From positions 937,960 to 1,001,959 of the forward strand of contig AP018794.1 of the NCBI GenBank assembly GCA_009731425.1: DNA of 64,000 nucleotides, given 5' to 3'. The stretch is from Lachnospiraceae bacterium KM106-2 (lineage in GTDB: Bacteria; Bacillota; Clostridia; Lachnospirales; Lachnospiraceae). The translations under genes were made by a program, and so were the position numbers. The notes under the pieces are model-generated. The model was not told the DNA's origin. It worked only from the letters and a program-made list of their open reading frames with translations, and did no database searches. The first letter of the stretch is position 1, and each line of letters begins with the position of its first letter. Shown here piece after piece: positions 1 to 8,210 of the stretch.

Positions 1-2
1 TT

Positions 3-326
3 CCGGTCAGTCTGTTTGTTATTATCATGATGTTTGTCTTTGTTATTCTTGGATTCTTTATCGCCTCCTCATCGGGACTTGCAACTTTAGCAATCCCGAT
101 TATGGCACCATTAGCGGATGCTGTAGGCGTACCAAAGGATGTTATTATAACAGCATATATTTTTGGACAGGGTCTGATGTCCTTCATTACACCAACAGGA
201 TTAATCCTTGCAAGTCTTGAGATGGTCGATGTATCCTATAATAAGTGGCTTCGATTTGTATTGCCGCTTCTTGGTATCATGATCATCCTTGCAGTTGGAA
301 TTTTACTTCTGGAGGTATATCTTTAA
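3..326 (+). CDS. YfcC/DcuC-type carrier, C-terminal fragment
   Basis: The reading frame is open from the window edge, so only about the last 107 residues are visible and the true start lies upstream. The visible part is very hydrophobic. It contains a Ser-rich SSSGLATLAIPIMAPLAD stretch followed by an ITPTG motif and the KWLRFVLPLL signature before the last membrane helix. This is the typical end of the YfcC / anaerobic C4-dicarboxylate carrier (DcuC-like) family of integral membrane transporters. The substrate cannot be told from this piece. A strong terminator follows within 75 bases, so it ends its transcription unit. Confidence 0.75.
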   Translation, partial: PVSLFVIIMMFVFVILGFFIASSSGLATLAIPIMAPLADAVGVPKDVIITAYIFGQGLMSFITPTGLILASLEMVDVSYNKWLRFVLPLLGIMIILAVGILLLEVYL

Positions 327-366
327 ACCGTGTATGAAGAGATTTGAATAAGAAAAAGTCATCTAT

Positions 367-401
367 AAGCCATCTAGAACCAAGTTCTAGATGGCTTTTT
401 G
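367..401 (+). terminator. Rho-independent terminator after the YfcC-like gene
   Basis: A perfect 14-bp inverted repeat (AAGCCATCTAGAAC / GTTCTAGATGGCTT) with a 3-base loop is followed by a T run. It separates the carrier from the two-component genes. Confidence 0.9.
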
Positions 402-441
402 CTCTATATAGAGGGAAAATAGCTAAAAATGGAAAAAAATA

Positions 442-450
442 TGATATAAT
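442..450 (+). promoter_or_regulatory. Extended -10 promoter of the two-component/ABC operon
   Basis: TGATATAAT at 442-450 is an extended -10 element (TGnTATAAT) about 30 bases before the response regulator start. I see no good -35 at the usual distance, which fits an extended -10 promoter or one helped by an activator. Confidence 0.55.
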
Positions 451-480
451 GGTCGTATAAAATGATACGAGGTAGTGCTT

Positions 481-1182
481 ATGACAATTGCAATTTGTGA
501 AGACGAGGATTTACAGATCCAGTTACTAAAAAAGTACATAAATGAGTGGTTAATGTTAGGGAATAAAGAAGCAAGAGTAGTCACTTATCAAAGTGGAGAA
601 GAATTTTTATTTCAATTTGAAGAAGAGATGATCGATATTCTTTTGTTAGATATTGAGATGCCAGGCATCAATGGGATGGAATTGGCGAAACGATTGAGAG
701 CGAAGAGAGTGGATGTTCAGATCATATTTGAGACAGGTAATTCAGAATATGTATTTGATGGTTACGCGGTAGAAGCAATCTCTTACTTAATAAAACCAAT
801 TAATAAAATAAAACTTTCGTCCTGCTTGGAGCAGGCATGGAATCGTTGTAATAGAAGCGAGCCATCTATGCTGATCGAAGATAATGAGGGAATTCGTAAG
901 GTGTATCTAAAGGAGATTAGTTATATTGAGAGTGTGGGACACGATACCTACATTCATATTAAAAAAGAAGAATATCGGAATAAAAAAGGGATAAGAGAAG
1001 TTTCAAAGGAAGTGGAATCGATGGGATTTATTATGCCACATCGTTCTTACCTTGTGAATCTTCCTAAGGTGGAGCAGATTACGAAGAAAGAGCTCTTGCT
1101 AGATGGAGGAGAGAGAATTCCAATTGCAAGAGGGAAATGGGCAGAGGTGAATCAAGCATACCTACATTACTATAGGAGATAA
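481..1182 (+). CDS. LytTR-family response regulator (AgrA/VirR type)
   Basis: A 233-residue transcription factor. The N-terminal receiver domain (about residues 1-120) has the acidic pocket (E7, D8), the predicted phospho-acceptor D57 in LLLDIEMPG, T85 and K105 in LIKP. The C-terminal half (about 130-230) is a LytTR DNA-binding domain of the kind that binds paired direct repeats. I chose ATG 481 because the GAGGT ribosome site at 468-472 sits 8 bases before it; an in-frame GTG at 475 is too close. The gene is 5 bases from the partner kinase. Regulators of this class usually respond to secreted peptides and control nearby export or bacteriocin genes; that role here is inferred from the adjacent ABC genes. 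Confidence 0.9.
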   Translation: MTIAICEDEDLQIQLLKKYINEWLMLGNKEARVVTYQSGEEFLFQFEEEMIDILLLDIEMPGINGMELAKRLRAKRVDVQIIFETGNSEYVFDGYAVEAISYLIKPINKIKLSSCLEQAWNRCNRSEPSMLIEDNEGIRKVYLKEISYIESVGHDTYIHIKKEEYRNKKGIREVSKEVESMGFIMPHRSYLVNLPKVEQITKKELLLDGGERIPIARGKWAEVNQAYLHYYRR

Positions 1183-1187
1183 GAAAG

Positions 1188-2366
1188 ATGAAGATAATAA
1201 ATGAAATATTATGGCTTATGCTGTATCTCTATTATTGTTATCAATTAGGATCGATAGAAAAAGGAAAACTTAAAGGGTTTATTGTATTCATGACCTGTCT
1301 TGTACTGATCGTGGCAGGACGGTTATTCTCGTTAAGTTGGATATCTTGGCTGATGGTCGGAGGTATCTTGCTATTGTTTGATCTATTTTATGATGAGATA
1401 AGCGTACGATATCAATGGTATTCGATAGTGACTTACAGCATACTAGTTAGTATTTTCAGCTTGTTTCCGGGCTATTTTGGATGGGGTATTATTTTATTAT
1501 ATGTTTTATTGTCTCTAGCAAAAAAAAGGGGATATTTAACTCTGTTTAACGGAACGGTGGTATCGATCTGTTATGCTTTTTTACTAGTGATTCAATTTGA
1601 AAAGCTGATCGATATCAATTCATATGAGATAGTACATATTATCGCTACAATATTTGCACTCCTTTTATTCCTTTTGCTTGAAGGAACCCTATTAAGCTAT
1701 CAGAAGGGCTTTGAAGTCAGCAGCAAGAAGTTTCAAGATGACGTCTTAGGTCATCAATATGAGGAGATTAAAAATATCTACTTAAATATGCGAGGATGGA
1801 GACACGATTATCATAATCATATTCAAGTAATGAAAGCACAGGTTTCATTTGGGGAATGGGAGAAATTACTTGCTTACCTGGACGAATTGGAGCAGGATCT
1901 AGATCAGGTGGATACCTATGTGAAATCAGGTAATCTTATGATCGATGCGATTTTAAACAGTAAACTATCTATTGCAGAACAAAGAGAGATCAAAGTTAAT
2001 TGCAAGGCAAACTTACCGGAAGAATTACCGATTACGGATATCGACTTATGTGTGATCTTAGGAAATCTGTTAGACAATGCAATCGAGGCTTGTGAGCAGA
2101 TCGATCCTAATATGCGCTTCCTTAGGATCTATACAGTAGTGAATAAAAAGCAGTTCTATTTATCCATTCAAAATTCTGCCAAAGAACAGCTGAATTTCAA
2201 CGAGCGAAACTATATTACGACAAAGCGAGGAAATCATGGACTTGGTATGAAGAGAGTTCAAGTATTAGTTGATAAGTATGAGGGCTATTTAAATCTTGCC
2301 AATGAGCCAGGAATTTTTGCAGCCGAGGTTACCTTACCGTTAAAAGCATTTCGTGAATCAAACTAG
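1188..2366 (+). CDS. AgrC/CitA-like sensor histidine kinase (GHKL ATPase)
   Basis: A 392-residue membrane kinase. About six hydrophobic segments fill residues 1-170, the architecture of peptide-pheromone sensors such as AgrC, with no large extracellular domain. The phospho-acceptor is probably H206 in WRHDYHNH, the variant H-box of the HPK10-type family. The ATPase domain carries the N-box NLLDNAIEACE (about 293-303) and the G-box GNHGLGM (about 349-355). It lies 5 bases after the response regulator and is surely its partner. No agrB- or agrD-like gene is next to it, so the signal is unknown. Confidence 0.88.
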   Translation: MKIINEILWLMLYLYYCYQLGSIEKGKLKGFIVFMTCLVLIVAGRLFSLSWISWLMVGGILLLFDLFYDEISVRYQWYSIVTYSILVSIFSLFPGYFGWGIILLYVLLSLAKKRGYLTLFNGTVVSICYAFLLVIQFEKLIDINSYEIVHIIATIFALLLFLLLEGTLLSYQKGFEVSSKKFQDDVLGHQYEEIKNIYLNMRGWRHDYHNHIQVMKAQVSFGEWEKLLAYLDELEQDLDQVDTYVKSGNLMIDAILNSKLSIAEQREIKVNCKANLPEELPITDIDLCVILGNLLDNAIEACEQIDPNMRFLRIYTVVNKKQFYLSIQNSAKEQLNFNERNYITTKRGNHGLGMKRVQVLVDKYEGYLNLANEPGIFAAEVTLPLKAFRESN

Positions 2367-2376
2367 ACATTTCGTG

Positions 2377-2409
2377 CAGGAATTCCCTATTAAGGAAGTT
2401 CCTGTTTTA
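2377..2409 (+). terminator. Weak terminator or attenuator between kinase and ABC genes
   Basis: CAGGAATTCC pairs with GGAAGTTCCTG with one bulged base, followed by a short T-rich stretch. It may lower, rather than stop, read-through from the kinase into the ABC genes. Confidence 0.45.
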
Positions 2410-2438
2410 TATTTGGTAAGAGAAAGGAGAGCAATAGG

Positions 2439-4265
2439 ATGGACAAAAAATATTCGAAATTATCTAGTTATAAACGATGCTTGTTTTATATGAAGGAGTA
2501 TAAGGGGTATCGATATCTGATCTTAGAGTCTTTAGTGATCGTATTAAGTGTGGTGTGGCCGTTTCTTATGATGGCATTTCCAAGTGTGGTGATCTCTTTA
2601 CTGACAAGTAGACGATCACCAGATGTGATAATTATTTCAATCATGTGTTATGCGTTACTATTACAGCTAATACAACTGATGAAAGTATCACTTGGTGACG
2701 TGACCGCTCAGATGAGGTTCCTGTTGAGAGTGAATTTTGTTGTGAATGTAGCGGATCACATCTTCGATCTGGAATATGCTTGTGTAGAATCTCCGAAAGG
2801 ACAAGAGAAGATACAAAAAGGGATGGAAGGGTGTTATTGTAATAATGATTCAGGAATAGAAGGTTATCTTGCAAACTTTTCTAGTTTGTTTATTAATGTG
2901 CTTGGACTCCTTTTATATGCAATTGTTGCAGGGAGACAATCGTTCCTAATCTTGCTTGTCTTGATCGGTAGTACGCTCCCTGTCTGTCTGCTTAATCTCT
3001 ATGGGGAAGGTTATGAGCGAAAGCATAGACAAGAACAAAGAAAGGAATTGATAAAATTTCAGTATCTATGCGATGCATCGATGGATGTTAAGAATAGTAA
3101 AGATATTCGATTATATAAGATAAAAGAATGGTTCTTAAATGCTTTTTCTAATACCGAAAATAAAATTATTGATTATACGAGAAGCTTTGTTAATCATTAT
3201 TACATAGCTAAGGGGTGCGATAAAATCTTAGGTCTTATCAGGAATGCAGTTGTGTATGGTTATTTTATTTATTTAATGCAACAAGGAAAAATAACAATCA
3301 GTCAGTTGATCTTATTTGTAGGAATAGCATCTGGATTCTCCAAATGGATCAATGATATTTTCTTTGATTGGTCCGAAATTATTCGAAATGGAATTATTAT
3401 GGATGGCTGTTGGGATTTCTTTGATTATGGAGTGAAGGAAGAAGCAGCAGATGTAAGCAAGGTGAACAACAAGGGAATTGCTCATGAGATTCGATTTGAA
3501 CATGTAAGCTATTGCTATCCTGGTAAAGAAGAGGCTGCGATCCATGATCTGACTCTTACGATCCACCCAAAGGAGAAGATCGCGCTGGTTGGTGTAAACG
3601 GTGCAGGAAAGTCAACCTTGATCAAGCTTATGTGCGGGCTATACCGGCCGACGTCTGGAAAAATATATTTGGATGGATGTGATATCTCAGGAATTGCATT
3701 AAAGGATTATTATGAAGAATTCTCGGTGGTATTTCAGGATGTATTTTCCTTTTCGTTTAGCGTGGGAGAAAATGTGTCTTGTATGGAAAAAGACAAACAG
3801 GATGAGGGTGCGATCAATACTAGCTTAAAGAAATCGGATTTATATGCAAGAGTAATGTCATTTTCCAATGGGTCCTCTACGATGCTTGGGAAAGATGTAA
3901 GCTCAGACGGAGTAGAATTGTCTGGTGGAGAATTACAAAAGCTCATGTTAGCGCGGGCCCTCTATAAGAATGCACCGATCGTCATTCTGGATGAACCGAC
4001 GGCGGCTCTAGATCCGATCGCAGAGAGTGACATGTATGAAAAATATCACAGCCTTACTAAAAACAAAACGAGTGTATTTATTTCACACAGATTAAGTTCC
4101 ACTAAGTTCTGCGATCGAATCCTTTTCATGGAAAACGGTAGGATTACGGAGGAAGGAACGCATAGGGAATTACTAAGAGCAAATCGAGGATATGCGAAAA
4201 TGTTTCGTGTACAGGCTCACTATTATAATGATGTTAGTGAAAGTGAGGTGGCATATGATGCGTAA
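2439..4265 (+). CDS. ABC exporter half-transporter (fused membrane + ATPase), first of pair
   Basis: A 608-residue half-transporter. Residues about 20-330 form the membrane domain. Residues about 345-600 are the nucleotide-binding domain, with Walker A GVNGAGKST, the signature LSGGELQ, Walker B VILDEPTAALD and the H-loop SHRLSS. All catalytic residues look intact. AGAAAGGAG precedes the ATG. The next ABC gene overlaps its end, so the two products most likely form a heterodimeric exporter. Exporters of this type move peptides, lipids or drugs; the position directly after an AgrC/AgrA-type pair favours peptide export or resistance, but that is inference. There is no N-terminal C39 peptidase domain, so it would not itself trim a leader peptide. 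Confidence 0.88.
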   Translation: MDKKYSKLSSYKRCLFYMKEYKGYRYLILESLVIVLSVVWPFLMMAFPSVVISLLTSRRSPDVIIISIMCYALLLQLIQLMKVSLGDVTAQMRFLLRVNFVVNVADHIFDLEYACVESPKGQEKIQKGMEGCYCNNDSGIEGYLANFSSLFINVLGLLLYAIVAGRQSFLILLVLIGSTLPVCLLNLYGEGYERKHRQEQRKELIKFQYLCDASMDVKNSKDIRLYKIKEWFLNAFSNTENKIIDYTRSFVNHYYIAKGCDKILGLIRNAVVYGYFIYLMQQGKITISQLILFVGIASGFSKWINDIFFDWSEIIRNGIIMDGCWDFFDYGVKEEAADVSKVNNKGIAHEIRFEHVSYCYPGKEEAAIHDLTLTIHPKEKIALVGVNGAGKSTLIKLMCGLYRPTSGKIYLDGCDISGIALKDYYEEFSVVFQDVFSFSFSVGENVSCMEKDKQDEGAINTSLKKSDLYARVMSFSNGSSTMLGKDVSSDGVELSGGELQKLMLARALYKNAPIVILDEPTAALDPIAESDMYEKYHSLTKNKTSVFISHRLSSTKFCDRILFMENGRITEEGTHRELLRANRGYAKMFRVQAHYYNDVSESEVAYDA

Positions 4266-6099
4266 GAGGTGGTTTAGAGATAATACAGGATTAGAATTAA
4301 TGAAAGTATTACATTCTCTTGATTCATCAGCAATTCCGGTCAATATGTTGGCAGCAGTCCTTACTGCCCTAAACCCATATATCGACATCTTTCTATCGGC
4401 AGTAGTCATCGATGATCTGATTGAAAAGAATTATAGTAAAGCTATTATGATCGCAGTAATTATGATCACGGCTGATTTTATCATGGGCACGATTCTTATG
4501 CTATTAGAACGGAGTGTACGTATAAGGCGACAGGATATTTATTATAAATTCAAGGTCTTAATGCGTAAAAAAGCTTTAGAATTAGATTATGAGACGATGG
4601 AGAATCCGAAGATGCATGAAAAGATCGCCTATGCAGAAAGGACAGCAATGTTATATGGTGGAATCGAAACAATCCTGTTTCATTATAAAGAACTGTTGGC
4701 GAATCTAATCTCGGTGGTGACTGCGGTTGCATTGGTCATTACGATGTGCCTTTATAGACCGACGATAACGAAAGGGATTCTTTCGGTTCTATCACAGCCA
4801 CTCGTATCTGGCGGGCTGATATTAATCATACTTGGAATCACGTTAGCTTTGACAAAAAAAGAGACCGCTTATTTTGAGAAAAAGCATAAGGAGATATTTT
4901 CAAGACATACTGGGGCAGAGTTGTTATCTCAGTATCTAATCGGCATCACGCAAGATGAAAAGGCAGCAAAGGTAATTAGAATTTATGATATGAGAGATAT
5001 GCTGATGAGTAATATTAAGAATCTTAAATCAACGATGGAGGAAAATGTATACGCTAAAATGGGAAATGTAGCAAAAAAGCAACATTTTACGGAATTATCT
5101 ACGAATGGATTTCTAACCCTGTTTTCCTACTTTATTGTTTCGGTGAAGATTCTTACTGGAGCTATCTCGATCGGTTCATTTACGAAATATACGGGAGCGC
5201 TTTCTCAATTTGGAAAATCAGTCAATGACAGCATATGGGCACTACATAATATAAGGACAAAGTCTGCGTTTATGAAGGACTTTCTCGACTTCTTATCCAC
5301 AAAAGAAAAGTTGCATACAGGTACGATCCCGATAGAGAAGAGATTAGATAATGATTTCAGAATTGAGTTTAAAAATGTCAGCTTTGCATATCCTGGAACT
5401 GATCAGCTGATCTTGAAGAATCTAAACTGCAAGCTGACACTAAAAGATAAGATGGCGGTAGTAGGAAGAAATGGTGCAGGCAAAACCACATTTATTAAGT
5501 TACTTTGTCGTCTCTATGATCCAACGGAAGGGATGATCACATTAAATGGAATCGATATTCGAAAGTATGATTATGAGGAGTATTTGACGCTATTTAGTGT
5601 TGTGTTTCAAGATTTTAAATTATTTGCATTTCCCATTAAGGAGAATATTGCAGCAAATCAACGTATCGATAAAGTTAAAATACAGAAGTGCTTGAATGAA
5701 TCCGGAGCAGAAGGAGTGGTAGATGCTTTGCCGGAGAAAGAAAATACTCCATTATTCAATTTTGATGAAGAAGGGATAAGAGTCAGTGGAGGAGAGCTGC
5801 AGAAATTAGCCATCGCCAGAGCATTATATAAGGATGCACCATTTGTAATTCTTGATGAGCCAACAGCGGCTTTGGATCCAATTAGTGAATACGAGATCTA
5901 TACCAGATTTGATGAAATGGTAAAAGATAAAACAAGTATCTATATTTCACACAGAATGAGCAGCTGCAGGTTCTGCGATGATATTATTGTCTTCGATCAA
6001 GGAAATATTGTGGAGCGAGGAAACCATGAGGAATTACTCGGCCGTAATGGAAACTATGCGAAACTTTGGAATGCTCAGGCAAAGTATTATGTATCTTAA
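4255..6099 (+). CDS. ABC exporter half-transporter, second of pair
   Basis: A 614-residue protein of the same build as its neighbour. The membrane domain lies in about residues 20-330. The ATPase domain has Walker A GRNGAGKTT, the signature VSGGELQ, Walker B VILDEPTAALD and the H-loop SHRMSS. I chose ATG 4255 because GAGGTGG at 4245-4251 lies just upstream; a longer in-frame start at 4192 lies deep in the previous gene and has no ribosome site. The gene overlaps the preceding one by 11 bases, which suggests translational coupling and equal amounts of the two subunits. Both ATP sites look canonical, so this is not the usual degenerate-site heterodimer. Confidence 0.87.
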   Translation: MMRKRWFRDNTGLELMKVLHSLDSSAIPVNMLAAVLTALNPYIDIFLSAVVIDDLIEKNYSKAIMIAVIMITADFIMGTILMLLERSVRIRRQDIYYKFKVLMRKKALELDYETMENPKMHEKIAYAERTAMLYGGIETILFHYKELLANLISVVTAVALVITMCLYRPTITKGILSVLSQPLVSGGLILIILGITLALTKKETAYFEKKHKEIFSRHTGAELLSQYLIGITQDEKAAKVIRIYDMRDMLMSNIKNLKSTMEENVYAKMGNVAKKQHFTELSTNGFLTLFSYFIVSVKILTGAISIGSFTKYTGALSQFGKSVNDSIWALHNIRTKSAFMKDFLDFLSTKEKLHTGTIPIEKRLDNDFRIEFKNVSFAYPGTDQLILKNLNCKLTLKDKMAVVGRNGAGKTTFIKLLCRLYDPTEGMITLNGIDIRKYDYEEYLTLFSVVFQDFKLFAFPIKENIAANQRIDKVKIQKCLNESGAEGVVDALPEKENTPLFNFDEEGIRVSGGELQKLAIARALYKDAPFVILDEPTAALDPISEYEIYTRFDEMVKDKTSIYISHRMSSCRFCDDIIVFDQGNIVERGNHEELLGRNGNYAKLWNAQAKYYVS

Positions 6100-6153
6100 T
6101 GAGAGAAACAGTAGTAATTAATACTTTTAATTCAATAGAATTGTCGAAACAAG

Positions 6154-6182
6154 TTGAAATTCTTCTTAAAATTCTATATAAT
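6154..6182 (+). promoter_or_regulatory. SigmaA-type promoter (TTGAAA-17-TATAAT)
   Basis: TTGAAA at 6154-6159 and TATAAT at 6177-6182 are separated by 17 bases, about 30 bases before the start at 6213. The downstream gene is therefore probably transcribed on its own. Confidence 0.75.
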
Positions 6183-6212
6183 GGTAAAGATGTTATTATA
6201 TAGGAGGATACT

Positions 6213-7160
6213 ATGAATAAAAAAATTAAGGATCGGTTATGTACCAAGTGGGGGCTTGTTGAGAATCCGAAAGATGTATTATCAGGAAAGGTAAATGGAT
6301 TCTATACGACAATTCATTTCTATAATAACAATCGAAATTACAGAATTTCGATGAATGCAAAAACAGGAGCAATGGACCCATTTACAACAGTGGAAGATTA
6401 CGTAGCACAATTCAAGAAAATGAATAAAAATGTAACGCAGTCTGTCTATACTGATCATCAAGTTCAAATTGGCGGCGTGGTAAAAAAGAAAGTAGAAGCC
6501 GAGATTGTAGAACGAGTAGAAGGATTTACGCGTTTTCTTCAAGAGAATAATTACATAACAGGATGTTGTACGTGTGATGACGAAACAAGTCCACAATTAT
6601 GCAATGTAAATGGAAATTATGTTTTTGTCTGCGATAGCTGTTATCGTAAATTAGAAGCAGATTTTGAGAATAATAAATCCAATATAAAAAGTAAGCCATG
6701 TAATCTGCCAGCAGGTTTAGTTGGAGCTTTATTTGGAGCATTATTAGGTGCTGTTGTTTGGTTTATTATCTATCAGATGAATTATGTAGCAACGATATCG
6801 GCAGTAATTATGGTAGTCGCTTCCTTGAAGGGATTTGAACTGTTAGGACGAAGATTAAATGTAATCGGAGCCGTTCTATCAATCTTGATCTGTTGTGTCA
6901 TGTGTTACTTCGCCCATCGTTTCTGCTTATCTTATGCGGTTTACGATGTATTACAGAGTAGAGGCTCTGGAATTAGTTTCTTTGAGACATTTCGAAGTAT
7001 CGATGATTTGATGGATGCCTTTTATACTGGAAGTTATGCAGAAGTTTATAAAGATTTAGTATATGGATATGCAGGTTTATTGATTGCAGGTATTCCAACT
7101 GCAATTGGTATGTATAAAGAGAAAGCAGGCCATTATAAAATAGAAAAAGTACAGATGTAA
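6213..7160 (+). CDS. Uncharacterised membrane protein with a CxxC...CxxC zinc-ribbon-like motif
   Basis: A 315-residue protein I do not recognise. The first 110 residues look soluble. A pair of cysteine motifs, C118-x2-C121 and C140-x2-C143, is spaced like a small zinc ribbon. From about residue 166 the chain is hydrophobic, with three to four predicted membrane helices (about 168-212, 216-242, 284-300). The start follows a clear AGGAGG (6201-6206). It has its own promoter and terminator. The function is unknown; a metal-dependent sensing or scaffolding role is only a guess. Confidence 0.7.
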   Translation: MNKKIKDRLCTKWGLVENPKDVLSGKVNGFYTTIHFYNNNRNYRISMNAKTGAMDPFTTVEDYVAQFKKMNKNVTQSVYTDHQVQIGGVVKKKVEAEIVERVEGFTRFLQENNYITGCCTCDDETSPQLCNVNGNYVFVCDSCYRKLEADFENNKSNIKSKPCNLPAGLVGALFGALLGAVVWFIIYQMNYVATISAVIMVVASLKGFELLGRRLNVIGAVLSILICCVMCYFAHRFCLSYAVYDVLQSRGSGISFFETFRSIDDLMDAFYTGSYAEVYKDLVYGYAGLLIAGIPTAIGMYKEKAGHYKIEKVQM

Positions 7161-7180
7161 GTTCATCTGTTGACTACGGA

Positions 7181-7213
7181 AAGAACCCTAGATAAAATGC
7201 TAGGGTTCTTTTT
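7181..7213 (+). terminator. Rho-independent terminator
   Basis: AAGAACCCTAG (7181-7191) pairs perfectly with CTAGGGTTCTT (7200-7210) across an 8-base loop, followed by T residues. Confidence 0.9.
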
Positions 7214-7332
7214 GTATACTTACCAATATAAAAAAGAGAACAAGTAGATTACAAAATACAAGATTGACTTTTCATTTGAGAGTGATAGACTGAAAAACGG
7301 ATTAATGATATAACTGAAAGGATGAAGAAACA

Positions 7333-8124
7333 ATGAAGAAACAGGTTTTGATTCGAGTTCTAACGACAGTGGTCAGTATTAGTATCTTCGTATGTGTGAT
7401 CACAACTGTGTTATTTCGAAATTATGTCAGCAAAACAAATAACTTCGTTAAGTTTGAAGGAAAAGGTAAACAGACCATCTATATACTAGGTACGTTTCAT
7501 AATTCACATTTTGATAAAAAGTACCGTTATTCATTGGCCGATATTAGAAATTGCATTACAAATTTAAAACCAGACGTTGTATATTTAGAATCAAGAGAAG
7601 AAACTTATCAAAAATATGGATGTATGGATGGGCCAATTGATACGTTGTTTGCCTATAGTCTCTGTAAAGAACAGAACATCCCGGTTCGCTGTATTGATTA
7701 CTGGAAGATGGATAACAACTTTGATAAGAATCAAGGAACAACGAATTCACAACGAGATGATAAGATGTATGAGAATATCACAACTAACTTAGTGAAGGAT
7801 AAAGATAAAAAAATATTGATCGTCTGTGGAGCGAGTCATCGTACGGAACAGATGAATCGATTATCCAATGATCACTATAAAGAAATTCTTAGTTTTAACA
7901 AATCAGAAATATTTCAAGGATCGAAGACATTTACATATCCAAAAACGATGGAGCAAACGATCAAAGATAAGATTACATACCTAAAAGAGGACCAAACAAA
8001 AATAATCGCAAAGCAAATAACGGATCCAGATGTAGCTAAATTTGCTAAAAAGAATAATGAAGAGCTAGTTGATAGTTTACAAAGTACTTTGGATCAGTAT
8101 GTTTTAAAAGAACGCTTGTATTAA
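7333..8124 (+). CDS. Membrane-anchored TraB/GumN (Tiki)-like protein
   Basis: A 263-residue protein with one N-terminal membrane anchor (about residues 7-27), the rest probably outside the cell. Three features recall the TraB/PrgY/GumN/Tiki fold: an ILGTFHNSH motif at about 51-59 (compare LLGTIH), KPDVVYLES ending in an acidic residue at 86, and VCGASH near 164-169 (compare VVGAGH). Members of that fold are putative metal-dependent hydrolases, and some act on pheromone peptides. The match is by motif memory only and could be wrong. The start has GAAAGGATG spacing upstream and only a weak TTGACT-16-TAGACT promoter at 7264-7291. Confidence 0.55.
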   Translation: MKKQVLIRVLTTVVSISIFVCVITTVLFRNYVSKTNNFVKFEGKGKQTIYILGTFHNSHFDKKYRYSLADIRNCITNLKPDVVYLESREETYQKYGCMDGPIDTLFAYSLCKEQNIPVRCIDYWKMDNNFDKNQGTTNSQRDDKMYENITTNLVKDKDKKILIVCGASHRTEQMNRLSNDHYKEILSFNKSEIFQGSKTFTYPKTMEQTIKDKITYLKEDQTKIIAKQITDPDVAKFAKKNNEELVDSLQSTLDQYVLKERLY

Positions 8125-8151
8125 TTCTAACCTTTAATCAAATAATTGGAA

Positions 8152-8179
8152 CATAATAGACACCCTTTTTGCATAGACT
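8152..8179 (+). promoter_or_regulatory. Possible SigE-type sporulation promoter of spoIVA
   Basis: CATAATA (8152-8158) and CATAGACT (8172-8179), 13 bases apart, resemble the mother-cell sigmaE -35 and -10 elements. In Bacillus spoIVA is sigmaE-controlled, so the site is biologically plausible. Confidence 0.5.
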
Positions 8180-8210
8180 TTATTAGTGAATAGAGAAAGG
8201 GTGTATATTT

